Position numbers and translations under genes: made by a program. A DNA stretch of 64,000 bases, taken from the NCBI GenBank assembly GCA_020091685.1, contig CM034594.1, positions 5,120,903 through 5,184,902 on the forward strand. The letters run 5' to 3'. This stretch comes from Lutjanus erythropterus (Eukaryota; Chordata; Actinopteri; Lutjaniformes; Lutjanidae). The notes beneath the pieces are model-generated. The model was not told where the DNA came from, ran no database searches, and was given only the letters and a program-made list of their open reading frames with translations. This document shows, piece by piece, positions 34,487 to 46,559 of the stretch; the first letter of the stretch is position 1, and each line of letters opens with the position of its first letter.

Positions 34487-36056
34487 ATCTCTAATAAATC
34501 CATCTGTATTGTGGCAATGCTCTCAATACTCTCCTAAAACTTTATGTGCTTATTGATTTGCACCTGTTCAGGCTGACATCACCAAATAACTCTTCAAGAC
34601 AGAGAGAGCACACTGAGAGTAATGTGTTTCAGTCCAAGTTTTGTATTTTAACACACTGAAACTGACAGCAGGAGCTCAGTTGTATCACAGTGGCCTTTTC
34701 AAATATCTGTTGTTTATTTGATTCCATGAAACCTTCTACAAAAATTCTCACATCTTCGCTCTGGTCTGAACATCATTTCGACCACCTCCTGCTGACAGAG
34801 ATGGTAAGAACAAGCAGAAAGTTCATATTTTCGCTCTGAATGCAGAGCTTTTGGCAACACTGCTGGATGCTGAAAAGCTTGTCGTAGCCTGGACACAGCA
34901 CTCTTTATTACCTGCTTTCCTAAATTATTGTGGGGCAGTTGAGGACTTGATTTCACAGCGAAGTGGGTCTGCAGTGGCCTAATCTGAAACTATATCCAAC
35001 TGGATTTAGTGTGAGCCCTGGATCTACAGTATATGGAGACTTACGATGTCTATGGTGTGGAAAATACTCTCGATCCCCCGAGAAAGGAAGTATTTAAATG
35101 GACAGGCTTACGCTCCTACTGCTAGAACTGGTCAAAGTCAATAAACGCTTTCATCTACTAAACTCTGCATTTCACCTTAAAGCAGCAGGTAACACAGACA
35201 AAGACAAAGGAAGACAGAAAGAACAAGCTGGAGCCTGCAGTGATGAAAACACAAGCGAAAGAACCATAAACGCCCCCCGTGTGATCTAACGAGTACTATC
35301 ATCTTGATCGCTGTGTGTTTACCACACGGTGTTTATTTTTCATTTACCAAACACAAGCACCGATGAAGTGTGAAGGACTGAATCGTGACATGTCCCACTG
35401 TTCCAATCACATAATGCAAAAAAGTCATCTCTTATCCATGTTTATGTAGCATAACTGTTGTACAACAGAATATGGAGTTTAAAAAAAAATCAAAGCTGCC
35501 ATAATCATACTTGAAAAATAGTCCCCAATGATGAAAAGCTAATCTCAACCATGACTTGTATTTGGTTTTATACTCTGATGAAACTTTATGACAGCCGCAG
35601 TACAATAACTGCTCACAGCAAATTTACAGCACTCAGAGCAGTGGCTACTCAGGGATAATACTCTGGTAATGAGTAAAGCAGTGTGGTGCAGTCATGTGTA
35701 GTTGTTGCATTATTGGAAGAAAATGCAATAACACCAGAATGTGAATGCAATATCAACCTGTGGATAATATACATACAGTATCTACATTATTCTTCGTAAC
35801 ATTGCTTTTTAAAAAGCACATTGTTATGTTAGGCTCCTGTAGCTCTGTGTATTTCTCCAGTATAACAGAACTTTGAGAGACTAATGATCCTTTTATGTAC
35901 TTTTCCGGTGTTTGGCTATTTGCTTGGATGCCTTTGCTGTCACAACCAAACAAAAAGACAACACTCACGTTTTCATCAAAGCACTTCAATGCATTGATTA
36001 TATGCAATAAGCATGAGAGGTGACTCTTTTTATTCCATAGTGAAATCAATTGTGAC
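34487..36056. other. Non-coding stretch, no gene seen
   Basis: Unique-looking sequence. Open frames at 34,714-34,956 (minus) and 35,098-35,289 (plus) lack domains or start-site context. No RNA gene was recognised. Confidence 0.45.
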
Positions 36057-36347
36057 TAAAAGGTCCAGTAAGAATGTTGTAATTAGTGTATAGTCACCTG
36101 AAAATAACTATCTTTGTGTTTTCATTACCTTAGAATGAGACATCTATACCTACAGAGGGTGCAGGTCCTCTTCCATGGAGTCTGCCATGTTGCACCATTT
36201 TGTTTCTACAGTAGCCCAGAATGGACCAACCAAACACTGGCTCTAGATTGGGCCTTTTGTGTTTTCTGTAAGAATCATGGCCACACACAGGTTCTCTGAC
36301 ACACTTGGAAGGGAGATGCAAGGTGTTTGCAGTCTGCCCTCAACTCA
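36057..36347 (+). mobile_element. Non-autonomous DNA transposon R3, copy B
   Basis: The left end 'taaaaggtccagtaag' is followed by 'gtgtatagtcacctgaaaat', 'cattaccttagaatgaga', 'gtgcaggtcctcttcc', 'ccatgttgcaccattttg', 'cagtagcccagaatgga' and 'cactggctctagat', all in the order of copies A and C. The right terminal inverted repeat is missing, so the copy is 3'-truncated. Its right limit is approximate. Confidence 0.75.
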
Positions 36348-37899
36348 AAAATACATATTTTTCCTCTATACTGCAGCCGGTTACTCAAGATAAGCCACAG
36401 ACCTTATTGTGATTTCATGTAGGAATTACTTTCTTTCTATGGTGGAATCTACCAGAGCTACTTTCTACTAGAAAGAAGTATCAAACCTCATAACAAGTTC
36501 TGTGGATTATTTTGAGTAACCAGGTCATTATTTTTGGAAAGAGACACTGGTATTAAATTTTTCACAACACAGGAGAGATCTAGTTCCACTAAATTCAAGA
36601 GAAGGCAAACATCTCTATGTATGATATCTCCAAAACCTAACAACTCACACCGAACAAATCTAGATGGATAATGTGCATGTGTTCAGACCTCATATTGTGC
36701 CTCTTCTCATTCATAAACAGGCCACTTTATCCATTCACTGTGTTGTGTACCATAACCCCAAATTCACCTTTCACTACAGGGCCCATGACTCATCATTACT
36801 GGGGTCATCCTGCATGGCACTTTGCCAGGATTCACTCATGCCTCGGCCACGTCGTCCACAGTTTGAGTCAGTGCCAAATCCCATAACAGTACATCAACTT
36901 TATGTCCTGTTCATGTGTGGTAAAGTGTATTCTAGTTTAATTTAAGCCACAAATAAATACTGCCATGTGAATGTGCCCAGCGGCGGGACAAGCACTAGTA
37001 CAGTTAAACAGTTCACAGACGAGGTCGCATCACTAAGCCTGAACACACTCCATACACACTCTTGCCAGTTGCTCTGTGCTGTCCGTCTATATGGTGAATG
37101 TGTTTGGTCATTAAAAAAGCCACATTCACATGATGTCTGCTCATTGGCTATACATGCTGAAAGACTGTTACAATGCACTGCTTTCTCTCCCCACACTGTC
37201 TTTATGTATCTGGGTTTGTTTACAAAACTTTTTCAAAAAATTGAGTTTTATAAAAATCTTACTTGAGATTACTTGAGATATTCCAAACAATTTCAACAAA
37301 AAATGTTGTGAATTGTTTATTTTTCCTCCATGTGGAAAATGAACACAGTTGCTATGCACCAAACAAAACTGATAAATTGGTGCGTTTTTACTGGATATTG
37401 TAACAAGGTCACAGGGGAACAATAATATTATGCATTTTCAGAGGTTTTCCTAGTTTATCGCTGCACACAAAGCGGGCATTTCTTTTTGAAAGTGGTTACA
37501 TTCAGGTCAAAGCCTCTGTAGGGTTATCAATCATGGCCCCAATATAGCCTGTAAGCACTTCTGAGCCAACAACCCTTGAGATCTAATAACTACACCTCTA
37601 TGGTTGGACACATGACAGATTCCTGAACAATACTCCTTTGTAATTCTCATCACATGGACAACTCTGCAAAACAGTTTCATTTAAAACAACATTATGTAAT
37701 AATTCTACTTTAAAATATTTGCATCAGACTCATTTTGATGCTACAGTGTCTTAAGGTGAATGCTGCCTCTGTCATTCCCACTCTGCACCCCATACACCTG
37801 TTCTCACCCTATGTAACTTTGGTGGCCAAGCTGTGACATGCGCGTAACTCTTTACGACTCTTTAAGTCACACAACACCATCAACGTTACTGATTTTGTT
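36348..37899. other. Non-coding stretch, no gene seen
   Basis: Unique-looking sequence; overlapping frames on both strands at 36,660-37,270 are mutually contradictory and without domains. Confidence 0.45.
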
Positions 37900-38270
37900 G
37901 AAATTGGATCATATTTTATGAAGAAATTGTTTTCTGGATTTCTCTGGATTTGTCCTCTGGCTGCTCTGCCTTAACTCTGTGATTTACAGAGTTTCCTGAT
38001 GGACAGTGAAGTAAACTGCTGCTAAATGTAGCTGTTTGGAGCCATCTGGGGTAATGCTGGCTGGGACTGTTACAGCGTAACTGGGCTCAGCAGCCTCTAC
38101 AGACATCATGGCAGAGATGAAGAGAATGACGAAGACGTTGATGGCAGAAGCCAAGAAGAGAAAACGAGAGAGTGACCGACAAGAGACCGCCAAACGAGTA
38201 AATCTTGGACTGAATTAAAATTGTTGGTGAGAGCTTTGTGTAAGAAAAAGCAACAAGACAGACGCTGAGA
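37900..38270 (+). mobile_element. Possible transposon-derived segment with a short basic reading frame
   Basis: The segment 'gatttgtcctctggctgctc', 'taactctgtgatttacagag' and 'ctggctgggactgttaca' leads into an ATG at 38108. I associate this type of leader, followed by a lysine/arginine-rich start, with an interspersed element of percomorph fishes, but I cannot name the family and no ends are visible. Confidence 0.3.
38108..38218 (+). pseudogene. Short basic reading frame, 36 codons
   Basis: ATG at 38108 to TAA at 38216-38218. The product begins 'MAEMKRMTKTLMAEAKKRK' and goes on 'RESDRQETAKRVNLG'. It is very basic with a predicted helical, nuclear-localisation-like 'KKRKRE' patch. The abrupt stop and the lack of anything similar downstream suggest the 5' end of a larger transposon gene that has been truncated. 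There is no evidence that it is translated. Alternatively it is a chance frame. Confidence 0.25.
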
Positions 38271-40828
38271 AGTGCTAGTTGTGTTGTTGGTCTAGGACAT
38301 TATTAATATCCACAGTCAAAGTTGTGGCCTTACTAGTTTTTGATCATACGTAATCTTATCAAGTCAAGTGTCAAGTGTACAGATTTACAACACCAGTGTA
38401 AAAGTGAGGACTTATGTTACCAAATAGAAAAATAACAAATACAAATCTCACATAGTGTTATTTAAATCCTTACATAGTTTCTGTAGAGGGATGCAGTCAT
38501 TGGACAGGCTGTGGGGGAGGAGCATTAAGGGAGTGAACTTATCATCATCATATGTATCATCACATCTTATATCGTGAGAAACACTGAAAGTGGGGTGAGT
38601 ACTTAGGTCATGTGATTTTTTTTCCAGCATTAAAAAATATACTCATCATTTATATCAAATATCCAAAATTGCAGTGTACATGGACAAAGACACTGACCTT
38701 GAGGTAAATGTTGTATTTTCATGGTCATTATATTTTAGACGGATTTATTGTGTTATTTATTTTGTTTTAGAAAATGGACAGATTTCATTACAACTATCTA
38801 CCCTAAAAAAGCCTCTACTAAAACTGCTGGTATTGTTCTCTGTGGACCAAATTAAAGTTACTTGAGCACTGTCTCTGGAACAAGATGTTACTGTTACTGT
38901 TAGTGATATTTTTTATATTATGTTTTAATTTTTTTTTTTTTTTTTTGTTAAATTTGATACTTCTTGGAAAGCATTCTGTGCTTATGTTTTGAAGTGGAAC
39001 AAAAAAAACCTCTTCTCTCTCTTTCTTTATAAGCCACTACTCGTTCTGACAAGTGCTGTGCAGCAGGTGAATAAATGTGTGGCACTCTGTGGAGCACACT
39101 AACAAGAACATGTAATTCAGCACCAACCGTAGTGAGCGGCTCAGTAGGAGTGGTATGTCAAGAGTGGAGGATCAGAGTTGAAGAGTTTTCTGATGAACAG
39201 TGTGACAAGTCAAATAAAATGTTAAAAAAAAATGTGTGTCGGGCAAATATGACAACTGAGCTGACCTTTGTAGGTCACTGTAATGAAACAGTGCAGCAGT
39301 CCAGAAAACACTGAAATATTAGAAAATGTTGACAGGATTTTATGCAGTGCTCTATCTAGAAGTTGTTCAGTTTTCCTGCATAAAAAGGACACAGCACACA
39401 GAATAAAAATTGTGAGGAAACACAGAAGAGCTGATGCTTATGTTGCAGATCAGCCCCTCTGAGTACTTGAAATAAAAACAATGTGAAAGTAAAGAACTGA
39501 ATAAAGAATAATGAGCTCTGACAATACTCCATATTTTTTATGAGTAATTAAGAATTTTGAATAATTGAGATACTGTTTTCAAACACATGCTGTGCAGAAA
39601 AACTGTGAAGAGCATCCATAATAATGTTGCATCTCTCCACGAATGTACACTGGAGACTATATATGTCATACTACAGTAAGAAAAAGTGTCCATCCGATGG
39701 GTTACAGCAGCAAATATTACATGTGTGTGGCTGCTATGGAGTCAGTGTTCTGTACCTGCATGTTTCTGTCCCTCCCCTGGGTCCCATCTCAATGATCCAG
39801 TAACAAGCCATCTGTCATTGTCATTGTAATTAATCTGGTGCTATTTAGTGGATAATGAGATGCTGTCGTGGGTTTTGTGCAGCTTCACTTCCCAGAGACT
39901 TGTTTCCCGTCTCCGTCAGAGCAAGGAGAAGAAGGAGGGGAGGAGGTGGTGGGAGAGAAAGGATGCAATAGAGCCGTACTGCAGCATAGAGGCTGCTGCT
40001 GGTTATCGGCGTACAGATGGTTGGGATATTTACTCGCCAGCATTCACCTGCTCTGGGCACGTCACTCATCACTTGAAAATCAAGCGCTCATGACATGAGC
40101 GCTTAAAGCAATCAACAACAAACAGGGTTTATGTCTAAAGAGGCGTCTACCTACTTGTCTTCCGTGCACATAGAACATGTCAGACGTGATAGGCGTGGAG
40201 ATGGTTTCAAATTATGTGGGGAGGCAATAAAATGTAAGTATGATTGTGGTGACTGTTCCATATTTACCAGATTATTTATGGGAAAGGTACCAATTCTTGA
40301 AGCTAATCTGACAGAGTCTGAGCACCAGCCGCCTCAGAAAAAAATCTTTTGCAATCACATGTGAAAATTAAATGCTGGACTGGAAGCTTTGCTCCTGCTC
40401 AGGATGGAAATTGCCCTGCCACATGTAATATCTCATGCTAGGGCATTGCTCTCGACAGTCACATCATTTGCCTCCTTCACTATAAAAAGAATTCATGGTG
40501 GAACTGTACTGCTGGGGACATGAATACGTTTTCACTCTGTGACAGGAGGGACACTCAGTGCGTCGGGGCCTGTGAAATTTCACATGCAAACACCATGAAT
40601 GTAGGTGAACTTCTTAAATCTTTCACTGAGTCTTACCTGCCACTAGCTTTACTATTAGTTATTATATCTCTCAGGCTCAGTTATCTCTCAACACATCTGT
40701 GAACTGATTCTGCAGAATATAAGATTTATAAAACTAGAGGCATCATATCTATTCAAACACGTGTCACATTTTTTGTGTATGTTTATTTTATTTGATATTT
40801 TATTTTGATCCTACTTTCTAACATGTAG
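38271..40828. other. Non-coding stretch, no gene seen
   Basis: Includes a T-tract at 38,929-38,946 and a purine-rich patch at 39,925-39,960. Frames open on both strands at 39,845-40,095 come from that patch. No exon or RNA gene was recognised. Confidence 0.45.
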
Positions 40829-41336
40829 TAGGGCTTGAACGATGTACTTATCTTTTGATTCAATACTCTCACAATACTTGGATGGCGATTCAATATGTAT
40901 TGCAATTCTACAAGTACTGCAATTCAGTATTATGATTTACTGCAATTTTTGTTTGAACTTTTTCTCATGGTCTAGTGTTAAAAAAGCAAATACACTTAAA
41001 GAGACTATTTATCATGACTGATATTTCCAAAAAACATTGCACATCACGTCAGCCATTCTGGGTTTTATTGCAGCAGCATCATTAGAAATAAATGAAAATA
41101 ATACCTTCAATAAGATGTTAAATAAGATGGCCAAAATGAATAGAAGTTTTAGTTTTGACCCTTTAAGGATGCTGTGGCTAGTCAGTGCTGAGTGTTAGAA
41201 CAGACTAGGTAAAAGTTAACTGATCATATATTTAGTAAAACTCAATTCACCAAATTAAAAACAAAAATCAATCCAGGAATCATTAAAAAAAGACTCACAA
41301 TACTTAAGAGAATCTATGTTTTTCCTCCCACCCCTA
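40829..41336 (+). mobile_element. hAT-like MITE with 8-bp target duplication
   Basis: The left end is 'tagggcttgaacgatgtac' and the right end on the minus strand is 'taggggtgggagga'. The flanks are 'acatgtag' (40821-40828) and 'atatgtag' (41337-41344), identical at 7 of 8 positions, which fits the 8-bp duplication made by hAT transposases. The left subterminal region repeats 'caata'/'gcaatt' phrases ('attcaatatgtattgcaatt'). About 508 bp and no transposase frame, so non-autonomous. Confidence 0.7.
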
Positions 41337-42479
41337 ATATGTAGTTATGATTATTTTATATTATGAGTCAAATATATTCTTCTAATTAAATCTCAGAAAG
41401 TGACACAACACCCAGTTCACTATAATACTGGTGTCTTTCAAAAGTTGCAGGCTGTACTACACACCAGCACAAAGAAGGTTATGTCTAGGAAGGATGCAGC
41501 TTAACAGACTGTTGCTGAAGTGGAGTAATATAATTAATATAAAACACTTATTAATTATATTAATTATATTTGATAAGGCCAGGGCAAGATATAGAGGAAA
41601 ATCTCATGATTGTTTAAAAAAGAAAAAAAAAAAAAAAGATAGAAGACAGAGTGTGAGAATTATAGTGATTGTCTATTTTTCCCGTCATTTCATGATTGTA
41701 GATTTAATTGAATGTTTGTTCCCTCTTTTATATGATCATTTCAGACCAGTCAAAAGGTGATCAGGCAGAAAAAGGTGCTGATCAGTGTGAAGTAGGTAAA
41801 GATAAGTCAATTGCCTAATGATTATTCTCACAACAACCTAACCTTACAATATTTGGATGAAGCATTTTCAAGAAAAATGGCTGCAGGAAATACGCTAGAA
41901 GTGAGTAGATAAGGGAGAAGGTAAATAAGTGAGAGTCATTTTCAATAACCATAAGCACAAATAAAAATAAAGAGATGGCACATAATTATCCAAATAAATG
42001 TATAGTGTTTACCAAAAAGCATTGGATATACATGTCAAATTGCAGAAAATATCACCATTATTATTTGTTGTCTATTTGTTGTCCCCCTGTTCTAATTGTA
42101 CCCCCATGGTTTTTGGTTTGCATGACACCCCTGTATAAAACAGGCAGCAGTGAAGGCAGAGAGAAGGTAATTGAAGGACACAGAAATGGATCTATTATCT
42201 TATACAGAATTGCCTTTTGTTTTTTTACATAACATAAATTGTCAAACTGTCAAAAAAAAAGGAGCAACATAATGGTACCAACAGAGCCATGAAACTAGAA
42301 TGATGAAGTGAATGCATGAAGCTTGACAGTTAAAGGAATGAAGTTATTAAACACAATTTACTTTGCTCAGTATAAATGGCAGCATCACTTTACTTCTCAA
42401 TCATGTTAGCTGCTGACAGCCACCCGCAACTGCTGTGATCCAATCAACTCCAAGGAAATGAGGTAAGGACATGACTAAG
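41337..42479. other. Non-coding stretch, no gene seen
   Basis: Very AT-rich around 41,525-41,575, where 'aatataattaatata' and 'attaattatattaattat' form short palindromes, and an A-rich tract at 41,618-41,638. No exon was recognised. Confidence 0.45.
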
Positions 42480-42665
42480 CAGAATCTGAGCAGAATTTCA
42501 AGGGGATGAATAAATGATCTTTGTGAGCCCCGCTGGTCTCTTCATTTTCCACTTATTTACTGCCAAGGGCTTCCATTATCAGCATTTGTTACCGAACTCA
42601 TTTCAGTGATAAATCTCACCCACTCCCCCTCTCTGTTTACCAACAGCGAGGTGAGTAAGCTAACC
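42480..42665. promoter_or_regulatory. Candidate conserved non-coding element
   Basis: Balanced unique block with 'gggatgaataaatgatct', 'cttccattatcagcatttg' and 'catttcagtgataaatctc', flanked by low-complexity sequence on the right (42,720-42,750 A-rich). Enhancer-like by texture only. Confidence 0.2.
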
Positions 42666-43472
42666 CCTCCATCGAATCAACAACCGTTTCACACACACAA
42701 ATGCAACACACATACACTCAAAAAAAATAAAATAAATAAATTAAAAAAAATGAGAGCATCAAATAAGGTGTAATTTAACAAAAGAGCTATCTGATCCTGG
42801 GTGATGAGTAGAGGACTCAACACTGTGTCTACAAGGGCTACAGCTGCACTCTAGTTGGCTAGATTGATGGTTGACACTGGAAGGTAGTCTGTGGGTGCTG
42901 GAGTCAAGCATCATTACTGTGGCCAAGCACCCCAGGTATGTGGTTAATGGCAGTAAAGAGAGCAGTGTGCATGTGTGCCAGTTGCTCAATGAGGCTCTGC
43001 AATGTGTTGGGGAAAAAAAAGAAAGAAAACAAGTGGTGATCACTCCACTGAGCTACAATGTAAAGTGATCATCCAAAGTCATTCAAAGCATGCAAATACG
43101 CCATTCAAACCTTTGAGCTGATTTCAATTATATCATTAGGGACTAAAGATTCTCATTAGTTCGACATTATGGTGTTCAGAGACTCTAGAGAGGGACCAAA
43201 TTTCATTGGCCCTTACAAACTCAATTTTAAACATGGCTTTGTGAGAGTTTTGGGTGATGATTAGAAGTCAGAAAAGACTCTGAGATCAAGGCAGACGGAA
43301 AATGTGCTCCACAGTTCCGATGTGTGTTCTCATTAAATTTGTGTTGGAATGAGAGCCAAAAGGAAGCTTAAGAGTGTGAGAAAGAACTCCTAATAAGACC
43401 GAGTACAACTATCACTGTCAACCCCAATTCATCCATGACACAATATCTTAGTGTTAAGTCCACACATATGTT
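42666..43472. other. Non-coding stretch, nothing seen
   Basis: Contains an A-rich low-complexity tract at 42,720-42,752. Complementary frames at 42,760-43,070 have no domain. Confidence 0.4.
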
Positions 43473-43872
43473 CAGGGCTGTCAAAATGTCATGAAAACTA
43501 TAAAATGCATGAAACATATGTTTATATATTTTGCTGAATTGCGTATTCCACATTATCCCAGATGTTTCCAACAATATTCAAATGCTGAGAAATCAGTAAT
43601 TTATTCCAGGCTACGGTACATTTCTTGCTAGCCACTGCTAGCAAGTAGCTGTAACATCTGAGAAAACAAAAGATATGTCAGAGAGTGAGGAACGAAGTCG
43701 GCAAATGTAACGTGAATAAAACCTTAATATTACCTTGTCCACAAACATGATGACTGAGTCCCTTCAGATAGATTTTAATCAGCTATGGTGATTGTTTGAA
43801 AGTGAAAATAATAACTCCCATTCTCACGCTATTTCATGACTCCATCACACTATGTGATTTGTTGCGCTTTAG
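43473..43872 (+). repeat. Dispersed repeat R1, copy 3 (longest)
   Basis: Runs from 'gggctgtcaaaatgtcatg' through 'ttttgctgaattgcgtattcc', 'gatgtttccaacaatattca', 'ttgctagccactgctagc', 'atgtaacgtgaataaaacc', 'tcagctatggtgattgttt' to 'gtgatttgttgcgcttta'. It overlaps copies 1 and 2 in the same order and shows that the unit is at least 400 bp. A terminal 'gggctg' would fit a hAT-type end, but a partner end is not visible. Confidence 0.8.
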
Positions 43873-45644
43873 ATCAGCAAAAGGTAGAGCCCCCTGAGTT
43901 TAAAAAGATCACAGACAAGACTCATTTTTTTCTACTTATTCTTTGTTATTTAAGCTCAGAGATAAAAAAAAATAATTAAAAGGAATTGTCTTTAATTTGT
44001 TAAAGATAAGAGAAAATATATGTTGTAGTTTTTATATATTTAAATATATATATATATATAATTTCTTTTATACACATTCATTGCATAGTTTCTGTTTTGC
44101 AGCTACATCCTACCTCAGACATGTTGTGTTTTTTGTCTGAGAAGTAATTCCATAAATATAAATATTTTTCAGTCATAATTTGTCTGCAAGCTCATTCTGT
44201 TAAAAAAAAAAAAAAACCTAAGAAAATTCTATCATGAAGCCAGTATTGGAAATCGTATTGAATAGTGCGTTGAATGTATTGTTATATCCTCTCATTCTAC
44301 TGTTTACAATGTACTTTTAAGACAAGTGAGTGATAATGACTCCAAACAGAAATGTTTCCTTAAAATAAGCGTGTTGCTGGGTGACCCCATCCCTGGTGAA
44401 AATGCAGCCTGTGGTCCAGATGAGGACTGATGCGGTCACATGGACAGTAATATGACAGTTCTTGCTGTTCGTTAAATAGACTCTGTGCATTGCGTCTGCC
44501 TTCCATAGGCAGCTTGCTTATGTCTGAGCACATTAATCAGAGTGTCACCACAGCAGAAGAGTTATGAATGAGCTACAGTACTGTTGGAGATGCTGCTGGT
44601 GTATGTACAGACCTGCTGCTACCATCTTGTAAGCATCAGGAGGATGCTGCTGCAAATAATGCACACACATTTTTTGGTATCTGCCATGATGCATTGGACA
44701 ACAACACTAGGTAATCTTGATCAAATACACCATTCATCTGGATGCTTGCAGAGTGACAGAGAGACAATTATCTCACAAAAACACTCAGTGTCTGTGAGCA
44801 CTTCATAAAATCCACTGTGAAAAGTCAGCACAAATCTCAAGATTTAACCACGAGTACGTTGAAAATATCACATTTCCTGACACTTTGATCTTGTAAATCC
44901 AACCATTACTCAACCCTTCATCCACAAAGACCACCATTCAGAGGTTCAATAACTCAAAGACTCGTATTTACACAGAAAGCGTCACCACAACAGATTTTTT
45001 GAAACTCCAGAGATAATATTCTTAACATATTTTTGCCACAGGATTGCAGGTATCACACAGATAGAAGTCAGTGCACACATGTGATCTGAATTTCAGCAAC
45101 ATGGTCAAGTGATTAATAGAGACAGAGAAACACAATATGGTAAACAAATGCATAAATGGAACTTGGCTAATGCTCCACTCCAGTACTAAACAGAAAGTGA
45201 TAAGACTGTGTGGGCTACCCACAGATTGCAGAAACACACCTCACCACAATACTGCTCTAGCTCCTCGACCCACAAGCTAATGGTCAAAAGCGATTTTATA
45301 TGAATGTAGAGGTCAGCTGGTTGGCCCAAATCACATTTGTTTGGATAAATCTGTCTTTACGCCTTGAGTTCACGATTCAGTCATCAGTCAACCACCCCAT
45401 ACTTCAATTGTGGAACAGACAGCTCTCAAGCCCTGCCAGGAACATATATTACAGTAACTGACATTTCTTAACACTTTTCTTTGCTTGTACCTTCTATGAC
45501 CCTCACAGATATACATGGCTCAATGCCTGCATACACAAGAAACACTCATTCCAACTGCAAACTATTTATCTAGTCATTTATTTGCCATGTTTTTAATCAT
45601 CACCTATTTATTATTAATTGCAGTCTTTCATTTTTGATAATTCT
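43873..45644. other. Non-coding stretch, no gene seen
   Basis: Holds a short (AT)8 run at 44,045-44,060 and an A-tract at 44,202-44,216. The balanced block at about 44,360-44,560 could be regulatory but is unremarkable. No exon was recognised. Confidence 0.45.
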
Positions 45645-45729
<85 letters not shown>

Positions 45730-45741
45730 ATATATATATAT
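45645..45741. repeat. (TA)n tract, about 95 bp
   Basis: Almost pure TA repeats, broken once by 'gta' near 45,659 and once by 'cc' at 45,728-45,729. Self-complementary throughout, so it can extrude as a cruciform. The Ile-Tyr frame it opens is not a gene. Confidence 0.97.
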
Positions 45742-45965
45742 TATCTTATTCCCTTTATACTAATTTTAATTAAACAACATAATATTCTGACTATACTTTC
45801 ATCCTTGTTTGTTTGGTTTCTGTTGTTTATTGTCTCCGGTATTCTGCTCTTGCTTTGTCTGTCAAAGCACTTTGTCAACTCTATTTTTAAAGGTGCTATA
45901 TGACTAAAGTTATTATGTATTGTGTACTTCATTTCTGTTGCTATCATTGATGTATATGTGAATCG
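45742..45965. other. Short spacer, nothing seen
   Basis: AT-rich sequence between the (TA)n tract and the inverted repeat. No feature recognised. Confidence 0.4.
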
Positions 45966-46447
45966 GTGGCTGACAAGGAGCAACGCACGGCATATACATG
46001 AACGTGCTGCAAATACAGAAGCGTGCTGTATATAGGAAAACAAATGCAAAAGGAAAACGCTGCATATCCAGTCATACAATGGAAGCGCTCAGGCCTCTAG
46101 GAGCAGTGCTGAGTAGTTTAGATAGTAATATATAGTATTATAACAAAGAAAATAGAAAGAAAGAAAAAGAAAAAATGTACCTTTTTGTGGCCTCTCCTGA
46201 CTCCAACTTTCCTCCAACCATATCTTTCCTCTTCTCACTCCTCCTTCATCTGCTCCACCATACATTGATACATCCATTGTCTGTCTCTCAGGTGGAAGCT
46301 CAGCACTGCCCATAGAGGCCTGGTGCACTTCCATTGTATGACTGGATATGCAGTGTTTTCCTTTGCATTTGTTTTCTTATATGCAGCGCGTTCTGTATAT
46401 ATAACTTGTTTTGTATATGCAGCATGTTTGCCTTTGTTGGCTGCCAT
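45966..46447. repeat. Long inverted repeat (arms ~148 bp, loop ~185 bp)
   Basis: The left arm is 45966-46113 and the right arm 46299-46447. The inner ~82 bp are about 90% identical when one arm is reversed: both contain 'gaaaacaaatgcaaa', 'ctgcatatccagtcatacaa' and 'aggcctcta' then 'gcagtgctgag'. The outer ~65 bp are more diverged and made of about 20-bp iterations of 'gctgcatataca' with 'gaacg'. Because of the symmetry, open frames starting at 46079 (minus) and 46334 (plus) begin with the same ten residues. The loop has an A-rich run (46,137-46,176) and a pyrimidine-rich run (46,200-46,262). No transposase is present. It may be a fold-back MITE or a local inverted duplication; no clear target duplication was found. 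Confidence 0.88.
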
Positions 46448-46559
46448 AGTGAAGTAACTACTGTTTTGTTTATTAACAAAAATGAGACTCAGTCATCAAA
46501 AGTCATTCAAAATATTTTCATATTTTACAGGAAATACAGGAAACACTGTGACTGAGTGT

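Noticed and set aside
45634-45903. Frame rich in Ile-Tyr
   Set aside because: Translation of the (TA)n tract.
46334-46555. Two frames sharing the start 'MYDWICSVFL' (plus at 46334, minus at 46079) as a possible duplicated gene
   Set aside because: The identity is a consequence of the inverted repeat, not of gene duplication.
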